A DNA stretch of 64,000 bases from Panulirus ornatus (lineage: Eukaryota; Arthropoda; Malacostraca; Decapoda; Palinuridae). The notes under the pieces were generated by a model. That model worked only from the letters and a program-made list of their open reading frames with translations, ran no database searches and was not told the origin of the DNA. The stretch lies in contig NC_092231.1 of NCBI RefSeq assembly GCF_036320965.1, positions 25,505,894-25,569,893 of the forward strand. Direction: 5' to 3'. A program made the position numbers and the translations under genes. This document shows, in pieces, positions 34,304 through 48,196 of this stretch (position 1 is the first letter of the stretch; each line of letters begins with the position of its first letter).

Positions 34304-34399
34304 GTGTGGACACTGTTGGAGGGAGGGGACGCTCCATGTGGGCGGGCTGAACACACACAGCACCTCACCTCCAATTTATCCCCGTAATGAACGAGACTT

Positions 34400-35630
34400 T
34401 TAAGACGTATTATCCCGTAGTTATTTCTCTTTACCTCCCCCCCCCTCTCTTTTTTTTCTTCTTCCTTCTCAGTCTCTCCTTTTCTTGGTCTCCTCGTCCT
34501 TCTCTGCCTCTGTGTCTTCTTCCTTGTCGTTGTCATCTTCGGTGTCCTTCTCTCCTCCTCCTCCTCCTCCTCCTCCTATTCGTAGCCATAATCCTAACAC
34601 CCTTAAGTCTGTCCATTACGATGTAATCCATAGCTGCCCTGCCATGCCTCTGCTCCAGCTGTAGGTGGGCCTCACCACACCCTCTAATATATCTACGGCT
34701 CTCCTGACGAAGGAGTGAGGCCTCGCCGTGCGTAAGGGAGCTCTGGAATGGGGTAATGGTGGAGAGGGAGTCTGATAATAATGGTAATAGGGAGCAGGAG
34801 GGAGGATGGAGCCTTTCCTGATGGGTTCATGATGGTTCCTGCTGCCCCGCAGGTCGATATCCTTCCGTATAATTGAAGGTCATCTTTGTTGCCTCGAAGT
34901 TGACGAATGATGCGGCCTGAGGAGCGTGCCTGGTGTTGTACTGGCGGTGGGTGTAGAGGCAAGTGTGGGAGGGTTGTAGGGAGTAGTGGTATGGAGTGTG
35001 GGAGGGTAGGAGGGAGTTGTCGTATGGAGTATGGGAGTGTTATATGGGGTAGGGTTGGATAGAAGGAGGAGGTTCTGTTGAGGATGATGATGATAAAGAT
35101 GATAATGATAACAAGAATTATAAGTTTGTCATGTAGCATATGTTGCCAAAAACTGAAAATACGCTGAGAAAACACACCCGATGAAGACATTAGGGTTGTA
35201 ACAAGGGGACAGGCTGTCACGGCAACAGGGCATAAATTAGCATTGTCTTTTTTTTTTTTAATGTTCACAGTGGTTGGATCGGGGATGTTTTTGAAGTCTA
35301 TACAAGCTTGGATGTGCTTGTTGTGGTTATGGTGTCGATTTGCAACCAGGGGACGAGGGATATCTGGTACCAAACGGTAACGGTGGCGAGGTTGTTGGCA
35401 GTAGCCTCTTTACGAACTGTTTGATGGAGTTCAGGTGATGATCGGCAAGTGATGGAAGAACGGCTGTGCTGAACGCTTATTTTCGGGTGGTTGAAAGGGA
35501 AAGAGGATGACTCGGTATGACTTTTTTTCTGCACCTTTCCTGGTTGTCATTGTTTGGTGGTTAGGCTGGGGAAGGGGTATAGGTGAGCTTGGGGAGAGTG
35601 GAAGCTGCGAAGAGATGGTGTTCGGTTCAA
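34400..35630. other. No recognised gene; unassigned sequence
   Basis: CT/CTC-rich stretch at 34430-34580. Minus-strand frames of 226 and 78 residues (34693-35534) show no motif I can name, though they lie 3' of the RT relic at 35640-36070 on the same strand and could be its decayed continuation. Confidence 0.4.
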
Positions 35631-35639
35631 GCGCAGATT

Positions 35640-36070
35640 TCTGAGGTGTTATTAAGTCTACGGACGTAATCACGGTAGCTGGAGGATTTGTTGATGCTGG
35701 TGACGTGTTCCTTCCAGCTTAGTTTGTCGTCCATAGTGACATCGAAAAGCTTGGAGTGAGCATCTGAGAGGCGGCTGAGGTCTAGCGAGTACGATGCGGG
35801 ACATGATGAGAGGAGAGACTGATGTGCACATCTACTGTCATTTTCTGGAGGTTGTTCAGGTGTTCGGAGCTTCTTGAAGCCGGGAGAGATGTTGTCAACG
35901 CAGGCGCCAATGACAGACTCGCCACCGTAGTTCCATCGAGAAGGTGCATCCGTGAGGGGCATCCATTTTAAGGCTTGGGGTAGCGCAAGGGTCCCATGTT
36001 TCTGCCCTTTGGGAGGCCTTAGGTGAGGGACTGCCAAGTGAATATGGCCCCTTGGAAGCATGCTGCCGGG
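35640..36070 (-). pseudogene. Possible Jockey/CR1-group RT thumb relic
   Basis: The minus-strand frame ends with LFDVTMDDKLSWKEHVTSI and SSSYRDYVRRLNN. These resemble the thumb segment of Jockey-group reverse transcriptases (LGVTLDxKLTWxxHI, then a SYRLxxLRRL-like helix). No palm motifs are recognisable nearby. Medium-low confidence. Confidence 0.45.
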
Positions 36071-36097
36071 AACCCGTGTGTGTGTGTGTGCCTACGC

Positions 36098-36390
36098 GCG
36101 CGGGCAATTACCTATTTATAATTACCATTATGTTCAATGCAGGGAGGAAGTTTTACATTTCTAAGGCCCCCATCTCGAACTTTTGATACAGTAAGGCAGC
36201 TTTTTGTCATTCTGTTTGCACTTCACATTCAGAATATCATCAGTATTCCATTCCTCCACTACTCTTACGTTACTCTTATACTTTACATCTTTTCCAGCAC
36301 GTGCCTTGCTGAACTTAATATTATGTCCTCTCATCGTTCTATCCTTCTGCCTCTCAAGAGCCGTGCGCTGTTAACATCGTCAGTTTGTTT
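36098..36390 (-). mobile_element. CR1/L2-like LINE 3' end, minus strand
   Basis: GCAATTACCTATTTATAATT and AGGGAGGAAGTTTTAC followed by CATTCCTCCACTACTCTTAC correspond to the minus-strand 3' end at 22140-22340, at lower similarity. It is bordered by a short (TG)n tract. Confidence 0.5.
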
Positions 36391-36495
36391 AGGGTGACAG
36401 GTCTGGGGAAGGGAGAGTGACAGGTCGGGAGAGCAACAAGTCGGGAAAGTAACGCGACAGGTCGGGAAAGTAGGGTGACAAGTCGGGAAAGCGTT
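36391..36495. repeat. Short minisatellite, period ~18-21 bp
   Basis: GTGACAGGTCGGGAAAGTA-like units repeated about five times. Confidence 0.8.
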
Positions 36496-36499
36496 TGAC

Positions 36500-37230
36500 C
36501 ATTTTTCCTTCACTGAATCCATTGCCTTCACATCATAGTGACTCAGTTCATCGTACATCCACTTTCCTGTGTTCACCACCACCAAGAGGACTACAGACCC
36601 TTCACATGCAAACAAAGACACTCCTAACCTACGTAATACAGTATACCATCACTCCATGAAACAAAAGAGGGGAAACTTTGTCATTACAAAGCCCATTTAT
36701 GCTACAATATCACGGTCCGAGTTGTAGACATCGAGACGTACGCACTCGGCTGGAGGTCATCGTGCATCGCTCACCTCGCGTTCTCCAAAAGGTAAACAAA
36801 CCGGGACAATCCGGATAGCTGAACTCCCATGGTGGACGAACGACCAGACCAGGCAACGCTGGACCCTGGAGCTCAGAGATATTCCTGGGTTCTTTGAATC
36901 GATCATCCATCCCTACTGGAGTGCCTGTTGAACCCGTAGCATCAGCGATATGCCTAAGTTCTTTGAATCAGTCATCAATCGCAGATCACTGGGTTCTGAC
37001 AAAGGCTTATCAGCCGTGTCTCTTATGGCAGCCTCCTGTTTGATCGTGTTATTTTGTACCTGTTGGTCGGAGTCGGACCCTGTCTGGCCTCAAGTGAGAG
37101 CGATAACTATATTTCTCTAACGTTTGCCTGCCGACTGGCCAGACGGTGTTGGTACGCCTGGGGACGAGATACTGTGCCACCATCGTTGGTTAATTCTGAG
37201 TAATCAGATGATTTGGGGGCCATGTTTTGA
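36500..37230. other. No recognised gene; unassigned sequence
   Basis: GTTCTTTGAATC occurs twice (about 36890 and 36958) in a diverged ~70-bp duplication. Nothing else is assignable. Confidence 0.4.
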
Positions 37231-37232
37231 AT

Positions 37233-37234
<2 letters not shown>

Positions 37235-37324
<90 letters not shown>

Positions 37325-37325
37325 G
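37235..37325. repeat. (CA)n-(GA)n-G-run microsatellite
   Basis: CA tract to 37266, GA tract to about 37313, then about 12 G. Confidence 0.97.
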
Positions 37326-37977
37326 ATGGCTTTCCTGCCTTGCCTCCACATCACGCATGCTGAAGACACAGTGGATACAGAATAAGGCTGCACCATTCGT
37401 CACAAATGAAAAATATCCTTACATTAACAGCACCGTAGAAGAGCACGAACGATGAACAATTAATCCAGTTGGTTTCTGCATGAGGGAAGCAACACGCATG
37501 GTATGGCGGAGACTTGAAGACAACGATGATACAAACTACAGACATACCCGAGTTCTGGACAGCATCAGTACAAACATGGATCACCCTTGGTTCCCTCGAA
37601 GCACTCAGGGAGGCGCCAGTCATCCATCATTGTACGCAATGAACAAGGTTTAGCTTAGCTTAGTAAAGCTGTACAAAAAAGAAAGATACAGTACAAATAC
37701 ATACACCCCCCCTCCCCACGCAGGCGGCCGGGGGGTATATGAATAAGGCATGAAAAACATCCTTCCAGGAAATCACCCACATGCATCGAAGAACTTGCAC
37801 CATATGTTAGAGACACTTCAATCTTCCCTTCCATTTCCAGCTGTAGCTTACCCTCTCCTACCTCTTCTTCCTCTCCTCCAACCTCCCGGTTTGAAAAGGT
37901 GTGTGTGTCCACTTCATCAAGGACAAGTTCCAAACCATGCGGAATATTTTTTTTACGTAGTCTTTAATTCTTTGCTT

Positions 37978-38047
<70 letters not shown>
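37978..38047. repeat. (GA)n microsatellite
   Basis: About 35 GA units. Confidence 0.98.
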
Positions 38048-38051
<4 letters not shown>

Positions 38052-38135
38052 CAGCGTAATTCCTTCGGTTGTGAGAACAAGCGTTCAAATACAAAATGTT
38101 GACAGTCTTCCTGCCATTACTCACCCTCCTGCCGT

Positions 38136-38390
38136 GATGTCACAGGACTGATGTCTAGGTCTTGTCATATCACACAAGTGATGCCCGACCGAGTCTTATG
38201 TCACAGGACTCTTACTTTGGTTTTGTCATGTCATGTGACTGATGTCCGAGTCTTGTCATGTCACGGGACTGGACCTTGCCACATCACAAGATCCATCTGG
38301 CACTTTTGATGTCACAGGAGTGATGTTTGGATCTTCAGATGTCACAAGACTGACGTTGATGTCTTATTACGTCATGAGATTGATGCCTGA
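38136..38390. repeat. Degenerate ~30-bp minisatellite, ~9 units
   Basis: GATGTCACAGGACTGATGTC-like units recur at about 38138, 38200, 38258, 38310, 38339 and 38368. Confidence 0.8.
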
Positions 38391-38439
38391 AGCGGTGTGA
38401 TGTCTCTCTCTGATGCTGTCTCATCTCCCATATTGCCAT

Positions 38440-38440
38440 T

Positions 38441-38522
<82 letters not shown>
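38440..38522. repeat. (CA)n-(TA)n microsatellite
   Basis: Short CA tract then about 32 TA units. Confidence 0.98.
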
Positions 38523-38524
<2 letters not shown>

Positions 38525-38546
38525 CAATAAAGTAACGGTGATACGC

Positions 38547-38650
38547 GTAATCAAATATTTGCTGATAACCAGAAGGAAAAATGAAACACGATAAGTCCCG
38601 AGTGCACTATCGTGTATTACATCTTCGAGGGAAAACAAGGAATAAGGTTA
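38547..38650 (-). repeat. Dispersed repeat R130 (third copy)
   Basis: AAATGAAACACGATAAGTCC and CGAGTGCACTATCGTGTATT match the inverted copy at 18424-18545. (TA)n flanks both sides. Confidence 0.7.
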
Positions 38651-38653
38651 TCA

Positions 38654-38655
<2 letters not shown>

Positions 38656-38722
<67 letters not shown>
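38656..38722. repeat. (TA)n microsatellite
   Basis: About 33 TA units bordering the 3' end of a minus-strand RTE. Confidence 0.98.
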
Positions 38723-38724
<2 letters not shown>

Positions 38725-38725
<1 letters not shown>

Positions 38726-40480
38726 CCTTCACTGACGTTTCCTGCGTTTGCAAGGTTGAACCAGGAACAGACGAAGAAAGGCTGGATTTCCTCCCGTCTG
38801 TCCTCCAGCAGCCACATATAATGCACCGAAACCACATCTCAAAAAACAGCCAGGCCGCTCAGACCATTCCATGGTTTCCAGGTTCAGTCCATTGACAGCA
38901 CGTCGAACCCCATATACCACATCGTTCCAGTTCACTATATCCTGTGCACGCCTTTCACTCTTCCTCGTGTTCAGGCCCTCATCTCTCAAAGTCTTTTTCA
39001 CTTCATCCTTCCATCTCTAATCTGATCTCCCCTTTCTCCTTGTTCCCTCCACTCCCGACACATATATCCTCTTTGGAAACTTCTCACCCATCCTCTCTAT
39101 ATGTCCTAACAGTTTCATACCACCCACTTCAGCTGTCTCTATCACTCTCATTTTCTTACCACACCTCTTTCTTACCCTTTTATTACCTACTCGATCAAAC
39201 CACCTCACACAACACATTAACCTCACACAACCTTTCAACCTAAACATTCTTCAGTGCTCCCAGAACCTTCATCCCCTCATCCAACCTACGACTCCCTTAC
39301 GCTTCAATAGTTCCATTTGCCGCCATATCCAATTCCAGATATCAAAAAACTTCACTTTCCCCAATTTGTCTCCTTTCCAACGCACGCCCCCATCTAAGTT
39401 GTCCCTCTACCTTAATAAACCTAATAACCCTTCTTTTATTCACATTTGCTCTCTCAACTTTCTCCTTTCATACAATCATCCAAACTCATTGACGAACTTC
39501 TGCAATTTCTCATTCAAATATGTCACCAGTGCTGTATAATCATCAAACAACAACTAACTCACTTCCCAGGCTCTCTCATCCCGTACATACTGCATACTCG
39601 CTCCTGTCTCCAAAACCCTTGCATTTACTTCTCTCACCACCACAACCAGAAAAAGATTAGATAAATAAACAGCCATGGTCTCATCACACAACCCTGTCGG
39701 ACACTAACTTTCACTTAGAATCATTCACTCTCCTTTCTTCCTGCTCATACACACGCCTTACACCCTTGATAAAATCTTTCACTGCTTCTAGTAGTTTTCC
39801 TGCCACATCATATATTCTCAAAACCTTCCACAAGGTATCTCTATCAACCCTGTCATATGCTGTATTCAGATCCATAAATGCCATTTACAAATCTCTCTGA
39901 TCTTTTCTGATTCACACATCCTTTACCACTTCTGAAACCACGGTGCTCCTCCCCAATCTGATACTCTCCACGTGCCTTCACCCTGTCACTCATTACCCTT
40001 CCATACAACTTACCAGGTATACCCAATGAACTTGTACTTATGTACTTTGAACAATTACCTTTATCTTCCGGGACTTTATACAGTGGCATTCCGCCAATCC
40101 TCTGGCATCCAACTAACCCATCACAACACAGTCACCCCATTTCTTAAGAATTTCAACTGCAATATCATCCACTCGTGCAGCCTTGCCACGTTTCCTCTTC
40201 TGTAAGGCTTTCACCACCTCTTCTTTTTTCTTCCAACTTCTCTTCTTGACTCTCGCTACGCATACGACCCCGACCCAATTTGCCCCTTTCACCGATGTTC
40301 CCATTTGTTCTCTTTGTTTTTCTCACAATTAACCTACTACCAAAACCTTTTGTTCTTCCAGAAGTTTGCTGATATTCGCTCACCCCAACTCTCTTTTTCT
40401 CTTCTTTTAAATCCCTGCACTGTCCTCTTTACCTCCTTCCGTTTTCTCTTATACATCTCTCAATCCAGCCACCTTACTTC
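38725..40480 (-). mobile_element. RTE copy, decayed, minus strand
   Basis: The minus strand runs from about residue 375 of the RTE ORF (near 40465) through RT motifs (GIPGKLYGRVMSDRVKA, then GFRSGKGCVNQ near 39920) and the C-terminus (CCVRWFDRVGNKRV near 39200). It ends at a decayed 3' terminus beside (TA)n at 38725. Many stops and indels are present, and it is visibly more diverged than the 40558 copy. Its 5' truncation lies at nearly the same ORF position as in the 45131 copy. Confidence 0.9.
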
Positions 40481-40483
40481 TAC

Positions 40484-40554
40484 CCTTTTTAGTAGCCTTC
40501 TGCGACACGTAGGAAATACGTGGGAAGTATTCTTTCTCCCCTATCCCCAGGGGT
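40484..40554 (-). mobile_element. RTE 5' head, inverted, head-to-head with next copy
   Basis: Reverse complement of the first ~71 bp of the RTE/short element (CCCCAGGGG end at 40554; CTTCTGCGACACG; ATACGTGGGAAGTATTC). It abuts the plus-strand RTE fragment that starts at 40558. It may be a 5' inversion of that insertion or the head of the older minus-strand copy. Confidence 0.9.
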
Positions 40555-40557
40555 AAT

Positions 40558-41414
40558 ATGTTGTATGGTTGCGAGGCGTGGGCTATGGATAGAGTTGTGC
40601 GCAGGAGGGTGGATGTGCTGGAAATGAGATGTTTGAGGACAATATGTGGTGTGAGGTGGTTTGATCGAGAAAGTAATAATAGGGTAAGCGAGATGTGTGG
40701 TAATAAAACGAGTGTGGTTGAGAGAGCAGGAGAAGGTATTTTGAAATGGTTTGGTGACATGGAGAGAATGAGTGAGGAAAGATTGACCAAGAGGATATAT
40801 GTGTCAGAGGTGAAGGGAATGAGGAGAAGTGGGAGACCAAATTGGAGGTGGAAAGATGGAGTGAAAAAGATTTTGAGTGATCGGGGCCTGAACATGCAGG
40901 AGGGTGAAAGGCGTGCAAGGAATATAGTGAATTGGAACGATGTGGTATACCGGGGTCGACGTGCTGTCAATGGATTGAACCAGGGCATGTGAAGCGTCTG
41001 GGGTAAACTACGGAAAGTTCTGTGGGGCCTGGATGTGGAAAGGGAGCTGTGGTTTCGGTGCATTATTACATGACAGCTAGAGACTGAGTGTGAACGAGTG
41101 TGGCCTTTGTTGTCTTTTCTTGGCGCTACCTCGCACACATGAGGGGGGAGGGGGTTGTTATTCCATGTGTGGCGAGGTGGCGATGAGAATGAATAAAGGC
41201 AGACAGTATGAATTATATACATGTGTATATATGTATATGTCTGTGTGTGTATATATATATGTATACATTGAGATGTATAGTCATGTATATTTGCGTGTGT
41301 GGACGTGTATGTATATACATGTGTATGTGGGTGGGTTGGGCCGTTTTTTCGTCTGTTTCCTTGCGCTACCTCGCTAACGCGGGAGACAGCGACAAAGCAA
41401 AATATAGATAAATA

Positions 41415-41418
<4 letters not shown>
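40558..41418 (+). mobile_element. RTE copy, 5'-truncated, older long-UTR subfamily
   Basis: It begins within codons ATGLTYGC-like (MLYGCEAWAMDRVV, about residue 866 of the ORF) and keeps an open frame to 40992. The frame ends 13 codons beyond the stop of the 18.8-kb copy because TGA is CGA here (VVYRGRRAVNGLNQGM). The long 3' UTR carries an internal CGCTACCTCGC box (41119), a TA/TG-rich stretch and the terminal stem-loop at 41355-41391. It ends in AAATAAATAA then (TA)n. It cannot mobilise itself. Confidence 0.93.

Positions 41419-41484
<66 letters not shown>
41419..41484. repeat. (TA)n microsatellite between inverted RTE 3' ends
   Basis: About 33 TA units separating a plus-strand and a minus-strand RTE tail. 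Confidence 0.98.
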
Positions 41485-41487
<3 letters not shown>

Positions 41488-41800
41488 ATACTTAGTCGCT
41501 GTCTTCCGCGTTAGCGAGGTAGCGCAAGGAAACAGGCGAAAGAATGGCCCAACCCACCCACATACACATGTATATACACAAACACTCACACACGCACATA
41601 TACATAGGTATATATTTCAACGTATGCATACATATCCTGACATATATACACATGTACATACATATTCATACTTGCTGCCTTCATCCATTTCCGTCGCCAT
41701 CCCGCCACACACACTCGCTCAAAATCTTTTTCACTCCATCCTTACACCTCCAATTTGTTGTCCCACTTCTCATTCCCTTCACCTCTGACACGTTCATTCT
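41484..41800 (-). mobile_element. RTE 3'-end fragment, minus strand
   Basis: Starts with the inverse stem-loop (TCGCTGTCTTCCGCGTTAGC), then the UTR. It then jumps at about 41711 to ORF C-terminal sequence (CTCAAAATCTTTTTCACTCC), so part of the UTR and the last codons are deleted. Confidence 0.9.
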
Positions 41801-42030
41801 CTCATGTGTAGGATGCATGTGTTTATGATGGCATGACACATGTCCAAAACACCTTTACTTGACACATGTCGGCTACTTGTTAGGTTGGCACCATGGAAAC
41901 CATCTCTTAAGACTAGTATTGCCGACCTGGAAGTGAGGTCAGGTAGAACCCAATCCGAGGTCAGGTGAGGAAAGAGGACCTTCAGTCTCTGTCAATACAT
42001 ATTGGAGTAATGGTGGGCACCGGGCGGGGG

Positions 42031-42056
42031 GGAGAGAGAGAGAGAGAGAGAGAGAG
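42031..42056. repeat. (GA)n short tract
   Basis: About 13 GA units. Confidence 0.95.
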
Positions 42057-42199
42057 GCTTCTATGGGGAGGTGTTGGAGTAGAAGGCTTTTTGAAAAGAG
42101 TCTTTGCACTTATTTTTTTTTCTTTTGAACTCTCGGTGCTGTGAAAAGAGATTTGAGTTGAGAAGGCATTTAACTTAATATTGGTGTCACCCATGGAGC

Positions 42200-42203
<4 letters not shown>

Positions 42204-42280
<77 letters not shown>
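42204..42280. repeat. (GA)n microsatellite
   Basis: About 38 GA units. Confidence 0.98.
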
Positions 42281-42282
<2 letters not shown>

Positions 42283-42531
42283 TTCCCAGACCAAGGAGGC
42301 GGTGGCTCAGTATCTTCGACTGATGAAAAGAAGTCATTAATTAACAACAGCTTGGGCGCCTTTTATCGGGGAGAGAGTGACGCCATTGATATCACGACGG
42401 CAGAACCCGGGCCATTAATCTTCTTGCCGTAGACAGATTAGACATTTTTTTACCATTAATTTCAGATTCCGTGCAATATCGCAAGTAGGAGGAACCCCGC
42501 TCAACTTTGCTTTGGCATTTCGTTCACATTA

Positions 42532-42546
42532 CGCGCGCGCGCGCGC

Positions 42547-42582
<36 letters not shown>
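42532..42582. repeat. (CG)n-(TG)n tract
   Basis: About nine CG units followed by about 15 TG units, an alternating purine-pyrimidine tract of about 50 bp. Confidence 0.97.
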
Positions 42583-42587
<5 letters not shown>

Positions 42588-42589
42588 TC

Positions 42590-43500
42590 TTCCTTTATTT
42601 AACGTTTTGTAACCTTGATAGTAAGAAAATGAAGGTCGTGTAAGCCCCTGGCTCAGCCTCCGACAGTGTCATGGGTGGGGTGAGGTAGTCAAGGTGTGTC
42701 GTGACTCTCCAGTAATCCTGCCACAGGCGAGTCATCAAGGTGGTGCAGGAGTGACACCAGTTTGGGAGGTGGTGATTATTGTGGTGGTGATAACGGCTGG
42801 TTTCAGAGACTAGCGAGGAACATGAATCGAAATGGGAAAAAAATATTAAGACATAAACGGCCGTTGGAAACTCCTTCATTAAACAAAATACCTTTAAAAA
42901 TTCGACCTATATATATTTTCCCTCGTTTATTCTTGTATTTCATGCCATATTTACGCCTCCAGGAATATTGACCATCACCGAATTTTTAAAAGATTATTTC
43001 TGCAGTTCAGCCGTCATAACTCCCAGAGGGAAATGTATCTTGTGCTGGACCTGTGTCTCCTGGAAAGGCTTTGAGAAGCTGGACCGACCGACATTATAAT
43101 TGTATATACTAGTGATAGTGCGTCAAGACTGCATGACTCATGAAGTCAGCGATATAAAAGATATTAAGATCCAGAAGATAAGTCTGTATTGGCCATAAAC
43201 CTCATGATACAAAAGACATAATGACGATAAAGAAAATTAAACTATTTTATCTATCGGTATCGTAGATTCTTTACGTTTATCTCCGTTATCAGTCACTGGT
43301 GTACCTGATAACCAAACTTCCCCAACTGGGTCAGTGTTCCTGTGTCCCCAGGGTGTTGGTGTCTGAGTCTCCAAAGTGGCCATAATGTCTCCAGGGTTTC
43401 AAAGAGATTATGCGTTCCCGAGTTCCAAAATGACGCGGTCTTTAAGGCTTCAAAGTAGTTATAATTGCGTGATTATGAATTAAAGGAGTTGTACTCTTGA
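42590..43500. other. No recognised gene; unassigned sequence
   Basis: Mixed sequence with loosely repeated CCAGGGT/TCCAAA words near 43340-43440. No frame matches a known domain. Confidence 0.4.
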
Positions 43501-43502
43501 TC

Positions 43503-43915
43503 ACCACTGTGCGACCCTTGAGCACGAAGGTGCGAACCTTGAGCACGACGATACGAACCTTGAGCACGACGATACGACCCTTGAGCACGAAGGTGCGACC
43601 CTTGAGGACGACGATATGACCCTTGAGCACGACGATACAAACCTTGAGCACGACGATACGAACCTTGAGCACGTCGATACGACCCTTGAGCACGAAGGTG
43701 CGACCCTTGAGGACGACGATATGACCCTTGAGCACGACGATACAAACCTTGAGCACGACGGTATGACCCTTGCGGATGTCTTTATGACCATGACCCTTTA
43801 GCACGACAATATGACCCATGAACTCGACGGTACGGCCCTTAAGCACGACAATATGACCCATGTACGCAACATTGCGACCCTTGAGCACGACGGAAAGTCC
43901 CTTAGATAGGATGAA
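43503..43915 (+). repeat. 21-bp minisatellite array, ~20 units
   Basis: Consensus GACCCTTGAGCACGACGATA plus C. Unit types (GAAGGTGC, GACGATAC, GAGGACGACGATATG) recur in the same order 105 bp apart (43604 and 43709), a five-unit higher-order repeat. As 21 is divisible by three, minus-strand frames read VLKGRIV heptads. These are artefacts. Confidence 0.95.
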
Positions 43916-43919
43916 ATGA

Positions 43920-44345
43920 CCTTTGCCCTGAAACCCTTCAGATTTCAGGTTCAAGACCCATGCCATCATGCCAGAGGGTTGTAGCGCCGTGCTTATGGCT
44001 TTAAGTGACGCCGAAGAAGTAATTGCCACACCGTGCCAGACTGGGTTATGTTCCTCCTCAGCCCCGGAATGGCTTTACCCCAGATGGAACACTGATAGTC
44101 TCTCTCCAAGGCTCGAGTGTGGTGCTCTGCTCCCTCGTAGTCAGAGGACCACTGTAGGTTCCAAGTCTGTTGGGGGCGGTTATATAGAATCAAGAATGCC
44201 TGCGATCTGGAAATATCAGTGACTCTGAAGGTCTTGATGTGGCTGTGTTGCGGGAACGTGTGGAGAGGGTAAGTACCTCGAAGACCAGAGGTGGTCATGG
44301 GTATGGGAGGCTCCGCCATGCTCAACTTACTGTAGTTCTGTTGTC
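43920..44345. other. No recognised gene; unassigned sequence
   Basis: Overlapping frames on both strands (84 and 110 residues) without recognised motifs. Confidence 0.4.
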
Positions 44346-44715
44346 CCAGATGCGTGCTACAGGTGTAATAGGATATTGCCAGACTGGTGATAGGATGGTT
44401 GATGCCAGAGTGGTAATAGGACGGTGACGAATTGGTTATAGGTAGGTACCAGAGTGGTGATAGGATGGTGGGTGGTAATCGGATATTGCCAGATTTTCCT
44501 GAAGGTAGTAATAAGATGGTAATAAGTGTAGTAATAAGTGGTAATAAGATAGGAACATTGTGGTAATCGGATGGTTCCTATTTGCTGATAGGATGGTACC
44601 AAACTGGTAATGAGTTGGTGCTAGAGTGGCAGTATCATAGTGCCAAATTGGTAATAGGCTGGTGCCAGAATCGTAATAGGATGTTGGTAGAGTTGTAACG
44701 TAACGAGCTGAAAGT
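44345..44715. repeat. Degenerate ~22-30-bp minisatellite
   Basis: GTAATAGGATGGTGCCAGAG-like units with indels recur throughout. Minus-strand frames rich in TYYHLITTY derive from it. Confidence 0.7.
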
Positions 44716-45081
44716 ATCTACTTCATTTACAGCAAATTGACCTTTTTTTTTTTTTACTCACCCCAGGTTGCTGGTGCGGTAATAACTGCAAACGTTTGAC
44801 CCCCTGTAGCGAACATGTGACTCGTATAGCAAACGTGTGACACCTTAACTCCACGAAGTGATCATAACGCACCCAGGAGTCTTCGGTCATGTAATCACCA
44901 CTCCATCTATCACTCGCGTTCAGGAACACACAGGTTGCTCTTTAACTCACACATGTTGACCTTAATCCTGAGAAAACTGTTATTTTATTATATTTTTCAA
45001 TATATGAAAATAATTTTTCGTGCTTTGTCCGACGCATCTGGACGCTTCAATCTTCCTTACCTAACCTTGCTTTACAAAAAA

Positions 45082-45083
<2 letters not shown>

Positions 45084-45131
<48 letters not shown>
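45084..45131. repeat. (TA)n at the 5' junction of an RTE copy
   Basis: TA tract that merges into the RTE sequence TATAAAAGAAAGAG, so the junction has several bases of microhomology. Confidence 0.97.

Positions 45132-47506
<2,375 letters not shown>

Positions 47507-47577
<71 letters not shown>
47507..47577. repeat. (TA)n microsatellite
   Basis: About 35 TA units. Confidence 0.98.
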
Positions 47578-47581
<4 letters not shown>

Positions 47582-47857
47582 CCTAAAAGTCGCCCTTTAA
47601 CCGGCAAGAAAAGTAAAGAAAAGAAAGAAGAAAAAGCGACAGGTCAAGTTTGAGTTCTGAAGCCTTCCTCGTGATCCCGTCGGCGGCAACTTAGGAGCAA
47701 TATGGTCTGAGTTAAGGCCGGGCTTACGCTGAACTTAAATTCAACTTTGCACTTGTTAGAATTCTTGCCAGGCAGCGGTAAGTCGGGTATTTATTCCTTC
47801 CTTGTTTTACCAGGCTACTGGCGGCTGTTGCTCTGGGAGGAAGATGGTTCAAAACCC
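47578..47857. other. No recognised gene
   Basis: Spacer between two minus-strand short elements. Nothing assignable. Confidence 0.4.
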
Positions 47858-47875
47858 ATATATATATATATATAT

Positions 47876-48120
47876 CTTTCTTTCTTTCAAAATATTCGCC
47901 ATTTCCCGCGTTATTGAGGTAGCGTTTAGAACAGAAGACTGGGCCTTTGAGGGAATATCCTCACCTGGCCCCCTTCTCTATTCCTTCTTTTGGAAAATTA
48001 AAAGAAAAAAAAAACGAGAGGGGAGGATTTCTAGCCCCTTGCTCCCTCCCCTTTTAGTCGCCTTCTGCGACACGCAGGGAATACGTGGGAAGTATTCTTT
48101 CTCCCTTATCCCCAGGGATA
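47876..48120 (-). mobile_element. Short RTE-derived element, minus strand
   Basis: Complete inverted copy. The A tail has become TTTCTTTCTTTC on the plus strand. The stem-loop region (CCATTTCCCGCGTTATTGAG), middle and head (TATCCCCAGGGATA) are all present. Short (TA)n at the left, long (TA)n at the right. Confidence 0.92.

Positions 48121-48122
<2 letters not shown>

Positions 48123-48194
<72 letters not shown>
48123..48194. repeat. (TA)n microsatellite
   Basis: About 36 TA units. Confidence 0.98.

Positions 48195-48196
<2 letters not shown>

Noticed and set aside
43442..44029. 195-residue heptad-repeat protein on the minus strand
   Set aside because: Translation of the 21-bp minisatellite. 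Frames on both strands are equally open.
44935..45130. N-terminal extension of the 682-codon ORF as a fused gene
   Set aside because: It is flanking sequence plus (TA)n translation that happens to stay in frame with the truncated RTE.
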